DNA of 64,000 nucleotides from Yersinia vastinensis. Lineage in GTDB: Bacteria > Pseudomonadota > Gammaproteobacteria > Enterobacterales > Enterobacteriaceae. The stretch lies in contig NZ_CACVAF010000001.1 of assembly GCF_902726565.1 (NCBI RefSeq), positions 310,001 to 374,000 on the forward strand, given 5' to 3'. This document shows, piece after piece, positions 27,514 to 36,314 of the stretch (the first letter of the stretch is position 1; the number at the start of each line of letters is the position of its first letter). Both the position numbers and the translations under genes were made by a program. The notes beneath the pieces are model-generated. The model did not search any database and was not told the DNA's origin. It saw only the letters and a program-made list of their open reading frames with translations.

Positions 27514-27618
27514 TGCTTATCGTCTATTTTATACGCCACATGAATGTAACTTTATATTTTACACGTTGTAACTATAAATGATACAGTCACTCTGTCGAAT
27601 GGAATGACGGAACAGAAA

Positions 27619-27909
27619 ATGATTAAGTCTTTTCGGGATAAAAATTTAGAACTGTTCTACATGGAAAGTAAGCGAGATCGCGCAATACCGGCAACAATAG
27701 AACGTCAGTTAGCTAAAAAGCTTGATATGTTAGCTGCGGCACACAGCGAGCGAGATCTGTTTATCCCAACGAGTAATGACTACAAGCGTCTGTCTGGGCT
27801 TTTTGATGGTTGGTCCAGCATGAGAGTAAATATTCAGTGGCGGTTAATGTTTCAGTGGAAAGAGGGGTATGCTGAAAACATCTACTTTGATCCTCATCAA
27901 GACCCCTAG
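27619..27909 (+). CDS. higB: HigB-type toxin (RelE-superfamily mRNA interferase)
   Basis: HigB toxins cut translated mRNA on the ribosome. From ATG 27619 the product is 96 residues and begins MIKSFRDKNLELFYMESKRD, the usual HigB N-terminus. It continues with LAKKLDMLAAAHSERDLFIP, and the C-terminal WRLMFQWKEGYAENIYFDPH contains the conserved basic and aromatic active-site positions. The frame is open to an ATG at 27604, which would add five residues. The toxin gene precedes the antitoxin by 11 nt, the typical inverted order of hig loci. The pair is unrelated to flagella and sits between lfiJ and lfgN. Confidence 0.9.
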   Translation: MIKSFRDKNLELFYMESKRDRAIPATIERQLAKKLDMLAAAHSERDLFIPTSNDYKRLSGLFDGWSSMRVNIQWRLMFQWKEGYAENIYFDPHQDP

Positions 27910-27920
27910 TAGGAGGATTT

Positions 27921-28250
27921 ATGCTTGATACCACGACCCGTGAACCCACCACTGTGGGTGAGATTTTGCAGGAAGAGTTTTTGACTCCACTGGGGATCGG
28001 TCAGGAAGAATTGGCAGAGATCATGGGAGTTACCCGTGCTACCGTTAATCGGTTGTGCAAGGGGCGTCGTCGTTTAACGGTAGAAGAAGCGACGCTATTT
28101 TCTGAGCTTTTTGAGACAACACCCGAATTTTGGTTAAATCTCCAGGCAGCTCACGATCGTTGGGAAGCTCGTGAGGCACTCCAAAAACACAAACGCCCCC
28201 CGATGCGCCCTATTATGGAAATACTGGGGCGTCGCATCACACACGCTTAA
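27921..28250 (+). CDS. higA: HigA-type antitoxin with XRE-family DNA-binding domain
   Basis: HigA binds and neutralises HigB and represses the operon. The 109-residue product has a helix-turn-helix at about 20-75 (LGIGQEELAEIMGVTRATVN RLCKGRRRLT in two adjoining parts) and the conserved SELFETTPEFWLNLQAAHDR that follows it. AGGAGG lies 7 nt before the ATG, a stronger ribosome site than that of the toxin, as antitoxins usually have. A terminator hairpin follows about 40 nt later. Confidence 0.92.
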   Translation: MLDTTTREPTTVGEILQEEFLTPLGIGQEELAEIMGVTRATVNRLCKGRRRLTVEEATLFSELFETTPEFWLNLQAAHDRWEAREALQKHKRPPMRPIMEILGRRITHA

Positions 28251-28287
28251 TCTTATTAAAGATAAAAACAGTCTCTGCCGCTATCAG

Positions 28288-28313
28288 AGCACTCAATTTG
28301 AGTGCTTTTTTTA
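28288..28313 (+). terminator. Terminator after higA, copy of the lfiJ terminator
   Basis: AGCACTCAA and TTGAGTGCT (28288-28306) form a hairpin followed by TTTTTTTATGCTCAT. Stem, loop, U-tract and the flanking ATGCT are nearly identical to the sequence at 27488-27518. Confidence 0.88.
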
Positions 28314-28443
28314 TGCTCATTTTTAGATGAATTAAGCCAATAAAAAATCGCCTTAGTGAGAAAAACTAGGGCGATTCGTTGGGGGGGAATATCACATAAT
28401 GTCACTGCGATAAAAGTGGATTGGAAACCGCTATAGTCAGGCA

Positions 28444-28884
28444 TCAACCCGCATATAGAAAATCTGACTTTGTTTCTGTCAATGAAGACAAAATGTCCAT
28501 CTGCATTGTCAGCAGCAGACCATTATGGTGATTCTGCTGGCGACAAGCATCGGCTCGAAGGCGTAAATCGGCCCATAATGCATAGGCGTGTTCACGATAG
28601 TGCGCTGGCAATTTGGAGATCAGCATATGCATACCCTCTTTATGAGCAGGTAGTTGCAACTCTTGCATTAATAACCGGCGTTCAGTGGATGTTTTGTCAA
28701 TAATATCATATAGTTCTGTCAGATTTGTATTGAGCTGCTTCAGCGCTTGTGTATCATGACTAATCATGAATTCTCGCTGTTTGACAAGTAACTTCTCCAG
28801 GGCGATATAACGTTTGCGATCTTCCTGAATAGACACCAACAACTGCTGAATTCTTTGCTGTTTTATTGCCAGTGCAGTTTCCAT
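28444..28884 (-). CDS. lfgN: Flag-2 chaperone LfgN (FlgN-like)
   Basis: FlgN is the export chaperone for the hook-filament junction proteins FlgK and FlgL. The 146-residue product is helical and charged, with a coiled-coil pattern in IQQLLVSIQEDRKRYIALEK and a second helix around LTELYDIIDKTSTERRLLMQ. The call depends on this pattern and on position after lfgM. It starts 7 nt after the lfgM stop and is the last gene of the minus-strand lfgA-M-N unit. Confidence 0.86.
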   Translation of the reverse strand: METALAIKQQRIQQLLVSIQEDRKRYIALEKLLVKQREFMISHDTQALKQLNTNLTELYDIIDKTSTERRLLMQELQLPAHKEGMHMLISKLPAHYREHAYALWADLRLRADACRQQNHHNGLLLTMQMDILSSLTETKSDFLYAG

Positions 28885-28891
28885 CGTGGGG

Positions 28892-29167
28892 TCAGCTCCT
28901 GTGGAAATTGATTATTGCCTTGGCAATATCAGCGCTATTCAGTGTTACTTTGCCCGCTTGAATATCTGCTTTGGCCGCAGCCACTCTTTGACTGTCAATC
29001 TCTGGCATTGCCTGCAATTGGGCATGCAGTTCTGCGGTTGAGGCTGAATGCTGTGTGATGTCCGCAATTGCCTTAATCGGCACTATTGCTTGAATAGCGG
29101 GCGCATTCTCCGCTTTTGCCACCTGTGCCGCTACCATCATTTGTTGTCGATGTGTATTAATTTCCAT
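28892..29167 (-). CDS. lfgM: Flag-2 anti-sigma factor LfgM (FlgM-like)
   Basis: FlgM holds the flagellar sigma-28 factor inactive until the hook is complete and FlgM is exported. The 91-residue product has a low-complexity, probably unfolded N-terminal half and a C-terminal helix region SQRVAAAKADIQAGKVTLNS followed by ADIAKAIINFH, which matches the FlgM sigma-binding domain. The likely target is LafS, encoded at 46994. Confidence 0.87.
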   Translation of the reverse strand: MEINTHRQQMMVAAQVAKAENAPAIQAIVPIKAIADITQHSASTAELHAQLQAMPEIDSQRVAAAKADIQAGKVTLNSADIAKAIINFHRS

Positions 29168-29221
29168 ATCTAATCACCTTATGGTCAGTTATCTCGCGGT
29201 GAGCAGAGCCGCCGCTGTTGC

Positions 29222-29243
29222 GTTGTGGGTTTTGGCCCACAAC
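29222..29243 (-). promoter_or_regulatory. Intercistronic hairpin between lfgA and lfgM
   Basis: GTTGTGGG (29222-29229) pairs with CCCACAAC (29236-29243) over a 6-nt loop in the 126-nt gap. No U-run follows on the minus strand. It looks more like an mRNA-stabilising or partial attenuation structure than a terminator. Confidence 0.5.
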
Positions 29244-29293
29244 CTGATAGATATCTTGGTTATTAAGATAAAGCGTCACAGAGTGGTCAAAAC

Positions 29294-30112
29294 TTAACTT
29301 GTCGTGATACCCAGCATTCTCACTTTACCAATGTCATCGACAATGGCACTGACTGTGCGTTTGCTGCTGAGGTTTCTGACTTTGATAAGCTCACCTTTAC
29401 GGCCATTTTTCAGCGCTTCACCTAGCATGCGTGCTTCAATGCCATCTTGCTGCGCAATCATCAAGACATGCTGCCCGCGGGTGACTAAAACAGGTTGCTC
29501 TAACTGTGTTGCGGTCACGCTTTGTAGGCCACGGATACGCCGTTTGACAGTGAATCCGACAATGTCATCCGGGTTGGTGATATAGCCTCCCTGCGCCGTC
29601 GAAATATTCTTCTTCTTCAATTCAATATCACTGGGTGCCACCACTTTGCCGCGCTCAAGCGTATTTTTTGCTACCCAAACCGGCAGATAAATATCCGGTT
29701 TTACTGTGACAGCCAATTCCCAGCCCTGACCATCAGGGCAGCAAATGTCATAACGTAAACGCGATAAATCATGATGCCCATTCATGGGGGAAGCTACGCG
29801 AAGAGCACTTTGGCAAATCTTATAGCGGCTGACTTCTGCCGGAATAAAAATATTCATTTTTACGCTATAGCCCTGCCAATTTTTATTTTTGGCTGTTTGG
29901 CTAATTTCAGCACTGGCTGCCTGCAATACCTGCGCATGAACCTGTTTTCGAGCGTGGATTTCAGCGCTGTGAGCCACGTTCACTGACAGTGACATAAGGC
30001 CAATAAAGAGGGATATCCATCGGCGGCGGTGGCGGACAGAAAAGGTCGTTACCGAGAGGAAGTCTCGCTTCCTTTTTTGCGAGTTAAATGGTGAAAAAAT
30101 GTTATTAATCAT
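29294..30112 (-). CDS. lfgA: Flag-2 P-ring chaperone LfgA (FlgA family)
   Basis: FlgA is a periplasmic chaperone for assembly of the P ring (FlgI). From ATG 30112 it is 272 residues. An Arg-rich N-terminus leads into the signal-peptide core WISLFIGLMSLSVNVAHSA at about 33-51. The C-terminal SAF domain contains ERGKVVAPSDIELKKKNIST, VKRRIRGLQSVTATQLEQPV and QDGIEARMLGEALKNGRKGE. The frame is open to 30184, but that start would put 24 extra residues before the signal sequence and would run through the sigma-54 promoter on the other strand. ATG 30112 is preferred, with moderate certainty. Confidence 0.88.
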   Translation of the reverse strand: MINNIFSPFNSQKRKRDFLSVTTFSVRHRRRWISLFIGLMSLSVNVAHSAEIHARKQVHAQVLQAASAEISQTAKNKNWQGYSVKMNIFIPAEVSRYKICQSALRVASPMNGHHDLSRLRYDICCPDGQGWELAVTVKPDIYLPVWVAKNTLERGKVVAPSDIELKKKNISTAQGGYITNPDDIVGFTVKRRIRGLQSVTATQLEQPVLVTRGQHVLMIAQQDGIEARMLGEALKNGRKGELIKVRNLSSKRTVSAIVDDIGKVRMLGITTS

Positions 30113-30125
30113 GATGTTATAAACC

Positions 30126-30141
30126 TGGCACGTTGTTTGCA
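30126..30141 (+). promoter_or_regulatory. Sigma-54 promoter of the lfgB operon
   Basis: TGGCACG-N4-TTGCA matches the -24/-12 sigma-54 consensus at every position (TGGCACG 30126-30132, TTGCA 30137-30141). It lies 58 nt before the lfgB start, on the coding strand of the lfgB-L operon. LafK is the obvious activator. Confidence 0.9.
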
Positions 30142-30199
30142 TTGTTGGGTGTGAATTCGTGCAGTAACAGCGTTTAAACATCAAATCAGGACGTATTTT

Positions 30200-30565
30200 G
30201 TGGGCATTGATTTTCAGAAAGCATTAGGGATTCACCCTACGGCGATGCAGCTTCGACTGACCAGAGCAGAACTGCTATCCGCCAACTTGGCTAATGTGAA
30301 TACGCCAAATTTTCAGGCTAAAGATATTGATTTTGTCGCTGAAATGCAACGGGCAAAACGAGGTGCGGTTGGGATGACATCACCTCAAATGGCATCACCT
30401 CAAATGAAATATCGGTTGCCCTATCAACCCTCACAGGATGGCAACACGGTGGCATTGAATGTTGAGCAGGCGGAGTTCTCAAAAAATGCCCTCGATTATC
30501 AAACCAGCTTGTCATTTCTCAATATGAAACTAACGGGTTTGAAGCAAGCGATTGAAGGGAAATAA
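30200..30565 (+). CDS. lfgB: Flag-2 proximal rod protein LfgB (FlgB family)
   Basis: FlgB is part of the proximal rod. The 121-residue product has the rod-family N-terminus LRLTRAELLSANLANVNTPN FQAKDIDF and the C-terminal helix ALDYQTSLSFLNMKLTGLKQ AIEG, as normal for this short rod protein. The start is GTG 30200 with AGGA upstream. The internal segment GMTSPQMASPQMKYRL contains a short repeat (SPQMASPQM) from a 15-bp duplication in the DNA. Confidence 0.94.
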   Translation: MGIDFQKALGIHPTAMQLRLTRAELLSANLANVNTPNFQAKDIDFVAEMQRAKRGAVGMTSPQMASPQMKYRLPYQPSQDGNTVALNVEQAEFSKNALDYQTSLSFLNMKLTGLKQAIEGK

Positions 30566-30568
30566 CAA

Positions 30569-30994
30569 ATGTCGTTTAACAATATTTATCGGGTATCAGG
30601 TTCTGCGATGACGGCCCAAACCATCAGGCTCAATACTATCGCCAGCAACCTGGCGAATGCGGAGTCACCTGCAGCCACTGCGGCTGATGTTTACAAGGCG
30701 CGTAGTCCGGTCTTTTCTGCGGTGTATTCCCCCCGTAGCGCCGCAAATCTTCGCGGTATCACCGGTGCGCAGGTACAAGTGCTGGATGTAGTGGAAACCG
30801 GGGGATCGGTGCAGCGCCACGAGCCGAATCATCCGCTGGCTAACCCTCAAGGTTATGTGTTTTACCCGGCGGTAAATGTGGTCTCGGAGATGGCAGACAT
30901 GATGTCGGCTTCACGCAGTTTTGAGACCAATGTTGAAGTCCTCAACAGTGTCAAAAGTATGCAACAGAGTGTGTTAAGGCTCGGAGAGCGCTAA
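30569..30994 (+). CDS. lfgC: Flag-2 proximal rod protein LfgC (FlgC family)
   Basis: FlgC is a proximal rod subunit. The 141-residue protein has the conserved ends of the rod/hook family: MTAQTIRLNTIASNLANAES at the N-terminus and MADMMSASRSFETNVEVLNS at the C-terminus, with NHPLANPQGYVFYPAVN between. It starts 3 nt after lfgB and its stop overlaps the lfgD start (TAATG). Confidence 0.95.
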   Translation: MSFNNIYRVSGSAMTAQTIRLNTIASNLANAESPAATAADVYKARSPVFSAVYSPRSAANLRGITGAQVQVLDVVETGGSVQRHEPNHPLANPQGYVFYPAVNVVSEMADMMSASRSFETNVEVLNSVKSMQQSVLRLGER

Positions 30995-31656
30995 TGATGA
31001 ATATTAATGAAACCAGAAATGCATCAACGAAAGCAAATAACTCGCTCTCCCCTGCGGGTGGGGAGCTTCCTATGGGAGAGCAGCTTAATAATCAGTTTAT
31101 GACGCTGCTGGTGGCACAAATTCAGAATCAGGATCCACTGAACCCAACCGATGGCACAGAGTTTGTCAGCCAAATGGCCCAGCTCTCGCAAGTTCAATCC
31201 ACCGAGAACATGGCAAAACTGTTGAACCGGAACACGGTGCAGATGGAGCGGATGCAGGCCATGGCGACGGCCAATTTGGTCGGACAAAAAGTGATGGTAG
31301 AAAGCAGCACTGTTGAGCTGGGTAAGCAAAGCCAAAGCGGGCGGCTGACCATTGAGCAGGCGGCATCCACGGTAGCGCTGTTTTTGACTGATGCATTAGG
31401 GCAAGAGCATCGCATCGATTTGGGTGAACAAGATGCCGGTCATGTGGATTTCACCATTGATCCTGCCAAACACAACCTTAAGCCGGGCCAATACGAACTC
31501 AGTGCCGTGAGCAGCAGTGGGGAAGAGTTGATTCCGCTGGAGTTGGCCGGGGCCGTCAACACGGTACGTATCCCGCCCAAAGGGGGGACTGCACAACTGA
31601 ATGTTGCCGGTATTGGCGATGTGCCTTACAGCAAAATTAAACAATTTGGTGTGTAA
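30994..31656 (+). CDS. lfgD: Flag-2 hook cap protein LfgD (FlgD family)
   Basis: FlgD caps the growing hook and is discarded afterwards. The 220-residue product has the FlgD signature MTLLVAQIQNQDPLNPTDGT EFVSQMAQLSQVQS near residues 35-70, then a Tudor/fibronectin-like C-terminal half (LKPGQYELSAVSSSGEELIP). The start at 30994 (or ATG 30997) has GGAGAG upstream. Confidence 0.94.
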   Translation: MMNINETRNASTKANNSLSPAGGELPMGEQLNNQFMTLLVAQIQNQDPLNPTDGTEFVSQMAQLSQVQSTENMAKLLNRNTVQMERMQAMATANLVGQKVMVESSTVELGKQSQSGRLTIEQAASTVALFLTDALGQEHRIDLGEQDAGHVDFTIDPAKHNLKPGQYELSAVSSSGEELIPLELAGAVNTVRIPPKGGTAQLNVAGIGDVPYSKIKQFGV

Positions 31657-31710
31657 CCCAGCATCAACAAACCTTAAAAGTAACCCATTATTTTATAAGA
31701 GAAATATTTT

Positions 31711-32907
31711 ATGAGTTTTAACATTGCCAATACCGGCCTGAGTGCAGTGACCGAGCAGTTGAGCACGATCAGTAACAATATTGCCAACTCTGCCACCAAA
31801 GGGTTTAAGTCTAGCCGAACTGAGTTTTCCTCGATGTATGCGCAATCTCAAGCGCTCGGTGTTGGTGTCAGCGGCGTGGCCCAAAATATCAGCAAAGATG
31901 GCTCCATTGACAATACGAACAGAGCAATGGATTTGGCTATCGCGGGTAATGGCTTTTTTGTGGTGAAAAGCAGCAACGGTGACGAGGCTTATACTCGTGC
32001 GGGCATGTTCGAAACCGATAAAAATGGCTTTCTGGTTAATGCCAGTGGCATGAAATTACAGGGCTATCCTGTTGATGCTGCGGGGAATATGCAGACCGGT
32101 AATATCGGTGATTTGAAGATAAGTACCGCAGGACTACCAGCGAAAGCCACCAGTCAACTGGATTTTACAGCGAACTTGCCTGCGGGTGACAGTGCCCCTG
32201 CGGTGGCCCCTTTCGATTCGAACAATAAAGCGACATTTAACTACACTTCAGCATCGACTGCTTATGACTCATTGGGCCGTCAACATGCGGTGACACAATA
32301 CTTTGTGAAAGGTGCGACAGCGGGTGAGTGGAATGTTCATTATGCCGTTGATGGTGCAGTACAAGGGGGGGTAACTCATCAATTACAGTTTGATACCTCC
32401 GGTGTGATGACCGCTGGTAACCGCAAAAACATTACCGGAACTTATGCTCCTGCAGGTGCAGCTAACTTCACGATTGGCCTTGATTACACCGGTACAACCC
32501 AATTTCAATCTGAGTTTCTAACGACTACCAACAAAGGTGATGGTTACACTGCAGGTACCAAAAATGGCGAGCGCATTGAAAATGATGGCTCAGTCTATGC
32601 CACCTTCAGCAACGGTGAGCGGATGCTGCAAGGCAAGCTAGCCTTAGCTAACTTCGCCAATCCCAATGGCTTAACAGCGCAAAACGGCACCACTTGGACC
32701 GCGACAGGAAAATCTGGAGCGGCGCTCATTGGTGTTCCCGGTTCAGGGCTGTTGGGCACGCTTCAAGCCGGCGCATTAGAGGCTTCAAACGTTGATTTAA
32801 CCGCTGAGTTGGTTGGTTTGATGACCGCGCAACGTAATTATCAGGCGAATACCAAAATCATTAGCACCAATGACAGCATGATGAATGCGCTATTCCAGGT
32901 GCTGTAA
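31711..32907 (+). CDS. lfgE: Flag-2 hook protein LfgE (FlgE family)
   Basis: This is the structural subunit of the flagellar hook, the universal joint. The 398-residue protein has N-terminal FNIANTGLSAVTEQLSTISN NIANSATKGFKSSRTEFSSM and C-terminal EASNVDLTAELVGLMTAQRN YQANTKI, which form the D0 coiled coils. The middle domains are typical FlgE, including GFFVVKSSNGDEAYTRAG. The gap before it is 54 nt and its stop overlaps lfgF by 1 nt. Confidence 0.95.
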   Translation: MSFNIANTGLSAVTEQLSTISNNIANSATKGFKSSRTEFSSMYAQSQALGVGVSGVAQNISKDGSIDNTNRAMDLAIAGNGFFVVKSSNGDEAYTRAGMFETDKNGFLVNASGMKLQGYPVDAAGNMQTGNIGDLKISTAGLPAKATSQLDFTANLPAGDSAPAVAPFDSNNKATFNYTSASTAYDSLGRQHAVTQYFVKGATAGEWNVHYAVDGAVQGGVTHQLQFDTSGVMTAGNRKNITGTYAPAGAANFTIGLDYTGTTQFQSEFLTTTNKGDGYTAGTKNGERIENDGSVYATFSNGERMLQGKLALANFANPNGLTAQNGTTWTATGKSGAALIGVPGSGLLGTLQAGALEASNVDLTAELVGLMTAQRNYQANTKIISTNDSMMNALFQVL

Positions 32908-33638
32908 TGGATAAGCTTCTCTATACCGCCGTCAGCGGGGCTAACCGCAGTCTGACGCAACAAAAAATTCATGCTAATAACCTGGCGAACGTTAACACGC
33001 AGGGATTTCGTGCCGATTTGGAGCGCGCCACGGCGGCTCAGGTGCCGGGTGGCGGCTACAGCAGCCGTGTGGCGGTACTGAGCCAAAATGGTGGGGTCGA
33101 CATGACCGCAGGTAGTTTGCAAGAAACGGGTCGCGATCTGGATATTGCGCTGAAAGACCGTGGGTTGATTGCTGTACTCAATGGGGGCCGTGAGGCTTAT
33201 ACCCGTAATGGGCAAATGAATGTCGGCCCGGACGGTGATTTGACCATCAATGGGTTGCCAGTACTGGGAGATGGCGGTCCGATTGTGTTGCCGCCGTATT
33301 CCAGCATCTCGGTGGCCGATGATGGCACCATCGCCATTATTCCTCAAGACGGCATCATCAAAACACCCGCAGACGTTGACCGCATCAAACTGGTGGATAT
33401 TCCGGCTAACCAACTTAGCAAGAATAACCGTGGCTTATTGGTCGCCCGCCGTGGTGCTGCACCCCGTGATGAAAATATTCAGGTGATTAGCCAACATCTG
33501 GAAAGCAGCAATATATCAGCCATCAGCGAAATGACTGCCAGTCTCTCTCTTAGTCGCCAATTTGAAGCACAAATCAAAATGATGAAAGTGGCCGAAGAGT
33601 TGGCGCAAACGGGTAATCGGATGATTCGCGGCAGCTAA
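32907..33638 (+). CDS. lfgF: Flag-2 proximal rod protein LfgF (FlgF family)
   Basis: FlgF is a rod subunit. The 243-residue product has the N-terminal MDKLLYTAVSGANRSLTQQK IHANNLANVNTQGFRADLER and the C-terminal ISEMTASLSLSRQFEAQIKM MKVAEE. Length is usual. It starts at the lfgE stop (TAATGG). Confidence 0.94.
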   Translation: MDKLLYTAVSGANRSLTQQKIHANNLANVNTQGFRADLERATAAQVPGGGYSSRVAVLSQNGGVDMTAGSLQETGRDLDIALKDRGLIAVLNGGREAYTRNGQMNVGPDGDLTINGLPVLGDGGPIVLPPYSSISVADDGTIAIIPQDGIIKTPADVDRIKLVDIPANQLSKNNRGLLVARRGAAPRDENIQVISQHLESSNISAISEMTASLSLSRQFEAQIKMMKVAEELAQTGNRMIRGS

Positions 33639-33692
33639 CCTCTGCCGCGACACATGCTTATTTATGGATAGTAATTTTAGGGAGCAGTCTTT

Positions 33693-34478
33693 ATGAATCC
33701 TGCCTTATGGGTCAGTAAAACCGGCTTGGCGGCACAAGATGCCAAGATGAACGCGATTTCGAACAATCTGGCGAACGTCAACACTGACGGTTTTAAACGT
33801 GACCGTGTGGTGTTTGAAGACCTGTTTTATCAAAACCAACGCACCCCCGGTACACCGCTGGACCAAAATAATGCCACCCCCAATGGTATTCAGTTTGGTA
33901 GCGGCTCCAAGGTGGTGGGGACACAAAAACAATTTACTGTCGGCAATATTAAGGTCACCAAGGGTGAATTTGATGTGGCTATTGCCGGTCAGGGTTTTTT
34001 CCAAATTGAAACCGCCGACGGTGACCTTGCCTATACCCGTGCGGGCAATTTATCCATCAATGCTGATGGTGTGTTGACCAACGCGCAGGGCATGCCGCTT
34101 ATCCCCCAAATCGAGTTGCCCGCGGGGGCACAGGATTTGGCGATAGGCAAAGACGGCACTGTTACGGCTCGCGTAGGCGGGGAGGCAGAGGCCGCAGAAT
34201 TGGGGCAGATCACGCTGGTCAATTTTGTCAATCCAGCCGGTTTAGAGGCCGTTGGCGGCAATATGTACAAAGAAACCGTGGCCAGTGGCACGGCGGTGGA
34301 AGGGGTGCCGGGTGAAGAAGCATTTGGTCAGTTAGAACACGGTTCACTGGAAGGCTCCAATGTGCAAGTGGTTGAAGAGATGGTCGACATGATCACGGTA
34401 CAACGTGCTTATGAGATGAACGCCAAAATGGTTTCTGCTGCTGACGACATGCTGAAGTTTGTGACTCAAAAGTTGTAA
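33693..34478 (+). CDS. lfgG: Flag-2 distal rod protein LfgG (FlgG family)
   Basis: FlgG forms the distal rod that crosses the P and L rings. The 261-residue product shows MNPALWVSKTGLAAQDAKMN AISNNLANVNTDGFKRDRVV FEDLFYQNQR at its N-terminus, the strongly conserved FlgG signature, and VVEEMVDMITVQRAYEMNAK at the C-terminus. AGGGAGC precedes the start. Confidence 0.96.
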   Translation: MNPALWVSKTGLAAQDAKMNAISNNLANVNTDGFKRDRVVFEDLFYQNQRTPGTPLDQNNATPNGIQFGSGSKVVGTQKQFTVGNIKVTKGEFDVAIAGQGFFQIETADGDLAYTRAGNLSINADGVLTNAQGMPLIPQIELPAGAQDLAIGKDGTVTARVGGEAEAAELGQITLVNFVNPAGLEAVGGNMYKETVASGTAVEGVPGEEAFGQLEHGSLEGSNVQVVEEMVDMITVQRAYEMNAKMVSAADDMLKFVTQKL

Positions 34479-34511
34479 CCGCCAGCATCCCCGTTGAAAA
34501 GTGAATGATGA

Positions 34512-35177
34512 ATGAAAAGTTTTTTACTATTAACACCGCTGGTATTGGCGCTGAGTGGTTGTGAAACCCCAGCGCTGCTGGTGCATAAAGATGACGCCGC
34601 CTTCGCTCCACCGGCCAATCTGGTGCAACCGTCCGCGGTCAACGCAGGAGGCGGGCTGTTTCAGCCCGCTTATAACTGGTCGCTATTGCAGGACCGGCGT
34701 GCCTATCGGGTGGGCGACATTCTGACGGTCAAATTGGATGAGTCGACCCAATCGAGCAAGCAGGCGAAAACCAATTTTGGCAAAAAGAACGATATGAGCT
34801 TGGGCATCCCCGAAGTCTTGGGGAAAAAACTGAAAAAGTTCGGTGGTTCTATCTCCGGTAAGCGCGACTTTGACGGCAGCGCCACCTCCGCCCAGCAAAA
34901 CATGCTACGAGGCTCCATTACTGTCGCAGTGCATCAAGTGTTGCCTAACGGCGTCTTGGTGATTCGTGGCGAGAAGTGGCTCACTCTCAATCAGGGGGAT
35001 GAGTACATGCGTGTCACCGGTTTAGTACGGGCTGATGATGTTGAGCGAGACAACTCGGTTTCTTCTCAGCGTATCGCCAATGCGCGAATTTCCTACGCAG
35101 GCCGTGGTGCGCTTAGTGATGCCAACTCAGCCGGTTGGTTGACGCGCTTCTTTAACCACCCGTTATTCCCTATCTAG
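34512..35177 (+). CDS. lfgH: Flag-2 L-ring lipoprotein LfgH (FlgH family)
   Basis: FlgH forms the L ring in the outer membrane. The 221-residue product has a lipoprotein signal peptide with lipobox LSGC (lipidated Cys near residue 17). The conserved segments are DRRAYRVGDILTVKLDESTQ SSKQAKTNFGKKN, LPNGVLVIRGEKWLTLNQGD EYMRVTGLVRADDV and IANARISYAGRGALSDANSA GWLTRFF. The start is ATG 34512. Confidence 0.96.
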   Translation: MKSFLLLTPLVLALSGCETPALLVHKDDAAFAPPANLVQPSAVNAGGGLFQPAYNWSLLQDRRAYRVGDILTVKLDESTQSSKQAKTNFGKKNDMSLGIPEVLGKKLKKFGGSISGKRDFDGSATSAQQNMLRGSITVAVHQVLPNGVLVIRGEKWLTLNQGDEYMRVTGLVRADDVERDNSVSSQRIANARISYAGRGALSDANSAGWLTRFFNHPLFPI

Positions 35178-35189
35178 GCAGGAGCCGAC

Positions 35190-36287
35190 ATGTTACGACG
35201 TTATTTTGTGCTGGTGGGATTGTGGTTTGCGCTCCCCGCCGTAATGGCCCAGCCCCTTGGCTCTTTGGTTGATATTCAGGGCGTTCGTGGTAACCAACTG
35301 GTGGGCTACAGCTTGGTGGTGGGTTTGGACGGCACGGGCGATAAAAATCAGGTGAAATTTACTGGCCAATCTATGGCGAACATGCTGCGCCAGTTTGGTG
35401 TGCAGTTGCCGGAAAAAATGGATCCTAAGGTCAAAAACGTGGCGGCGGTGGCTATCAGTGCCACCTTACCTCCGGGTTATGCCCGTGGACAATCCATTGA
35501 TATCACCGTGTCCTCGATTGGTGATGCAAAAAGCTTGCGTGGTGGCACGTTGTTACTTACCCAATTGCGCGGTGCTGATGGTGAGGTCTACGCATTGGCG
35601 CAAGGCAATGTGATTGTGGGCGGTATCAAAGCAGAAGGGAACAGCGGTTCCAGTGTCACAGTCAATACACCAACCGTGGGGCGCATCCCGAATGGTGGCA
35701 GTGTTGAGCGTGAGATATCGAGTGATTTTCAAAGCAACAGTCAGGTGGTGCTTAACCTGAAACGGCCTAGCTTTAAATCGGCCAATAATGTGGCCTTGGC
35801 CTTGAACCGTGCATTTGGTGCCAATACGGCAGTGGCGCAAAGTGCCACGAATGTGATGGTCAATGCACCACAGGATGCCGGCGCGCGCGTCTCTTTCATG
35901 TCATTGCTGGAAGATGTGCAAATCAATGCCGGTAAGCAGTCACCCCGCGTGGTGTTTAATGCTCGAACTGGCACGGTGGTGATTGGTGAGGGTGTCATTG
36001 TGCACTCTGCCGCGGTTTCTCACGGCAATCTGACGGTCAGTATTCGCGAAAAGAAAAATGTCAGCCAACCCAACGCATTAAGCGGAGGTAAAACCGTTAC
36101 CACACCTGACAGTGATATCGAGGTGACCAAAGGCCGCAATCAAATGGTGGTGGTGCCCAATGGCACGAAATTACGCAGTATCGTTAACACTATCAATAGT
36201 TTAGGTGCCTCCCCTGATGACATTATGGCGATATTACAAGCTTTGCATGAAGCGGGGGCATTAGATGCCGAACTGGTCGTTATTTAA
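35190..36287 (+). CDS. lfgI: Flag-2 P-ring protein LfgI (FlgI family)
   Basis: FlgI forms the P ring in the peptidoglycan layer. The 365-residue product has a Sec signal peptide ([17 protein letters not shown]) and the FlgI core: [71 protein letters not shown], and the C-terminal [38 protein letters not shown] lies upstream of the ATG. Confidence 0.96.
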   Translation: MLRRYFVLVGLWFALPAVMAQPLGSLVDIQGVRGNQLVGYSLVVGLDGTGDKNQVKFTGQSMANMLRQFGVQLPEKMDPKVKNVAAVAISATLPPGYARGQSIDITVSSIGDAKSLRGGTLLLTQLRGADGEVYALAQGNVIVGGIKAEGNSGSSVTVNTPTVGRIPNGGSVEREISSDFQSNSQVVLNLKRPSFKSANNVALALNRAFGANTAVAQSATNVMVNAPQDAGARVSFMSLLEDVQINAGKQSPRVVFNARTGTVVIGEGVIVHSAAVSHGNLTVSIREKKNVSQPNALSGGKTVTTPDSDIEVTKGRNQMVVVPNGTKLRSIVNTINSLGASPDDIMAILQALHEAGALDAELVVI

Positions 36288-36314
36288 GATAATTATGTGA
36301 TTTAAGGCGCGTAT

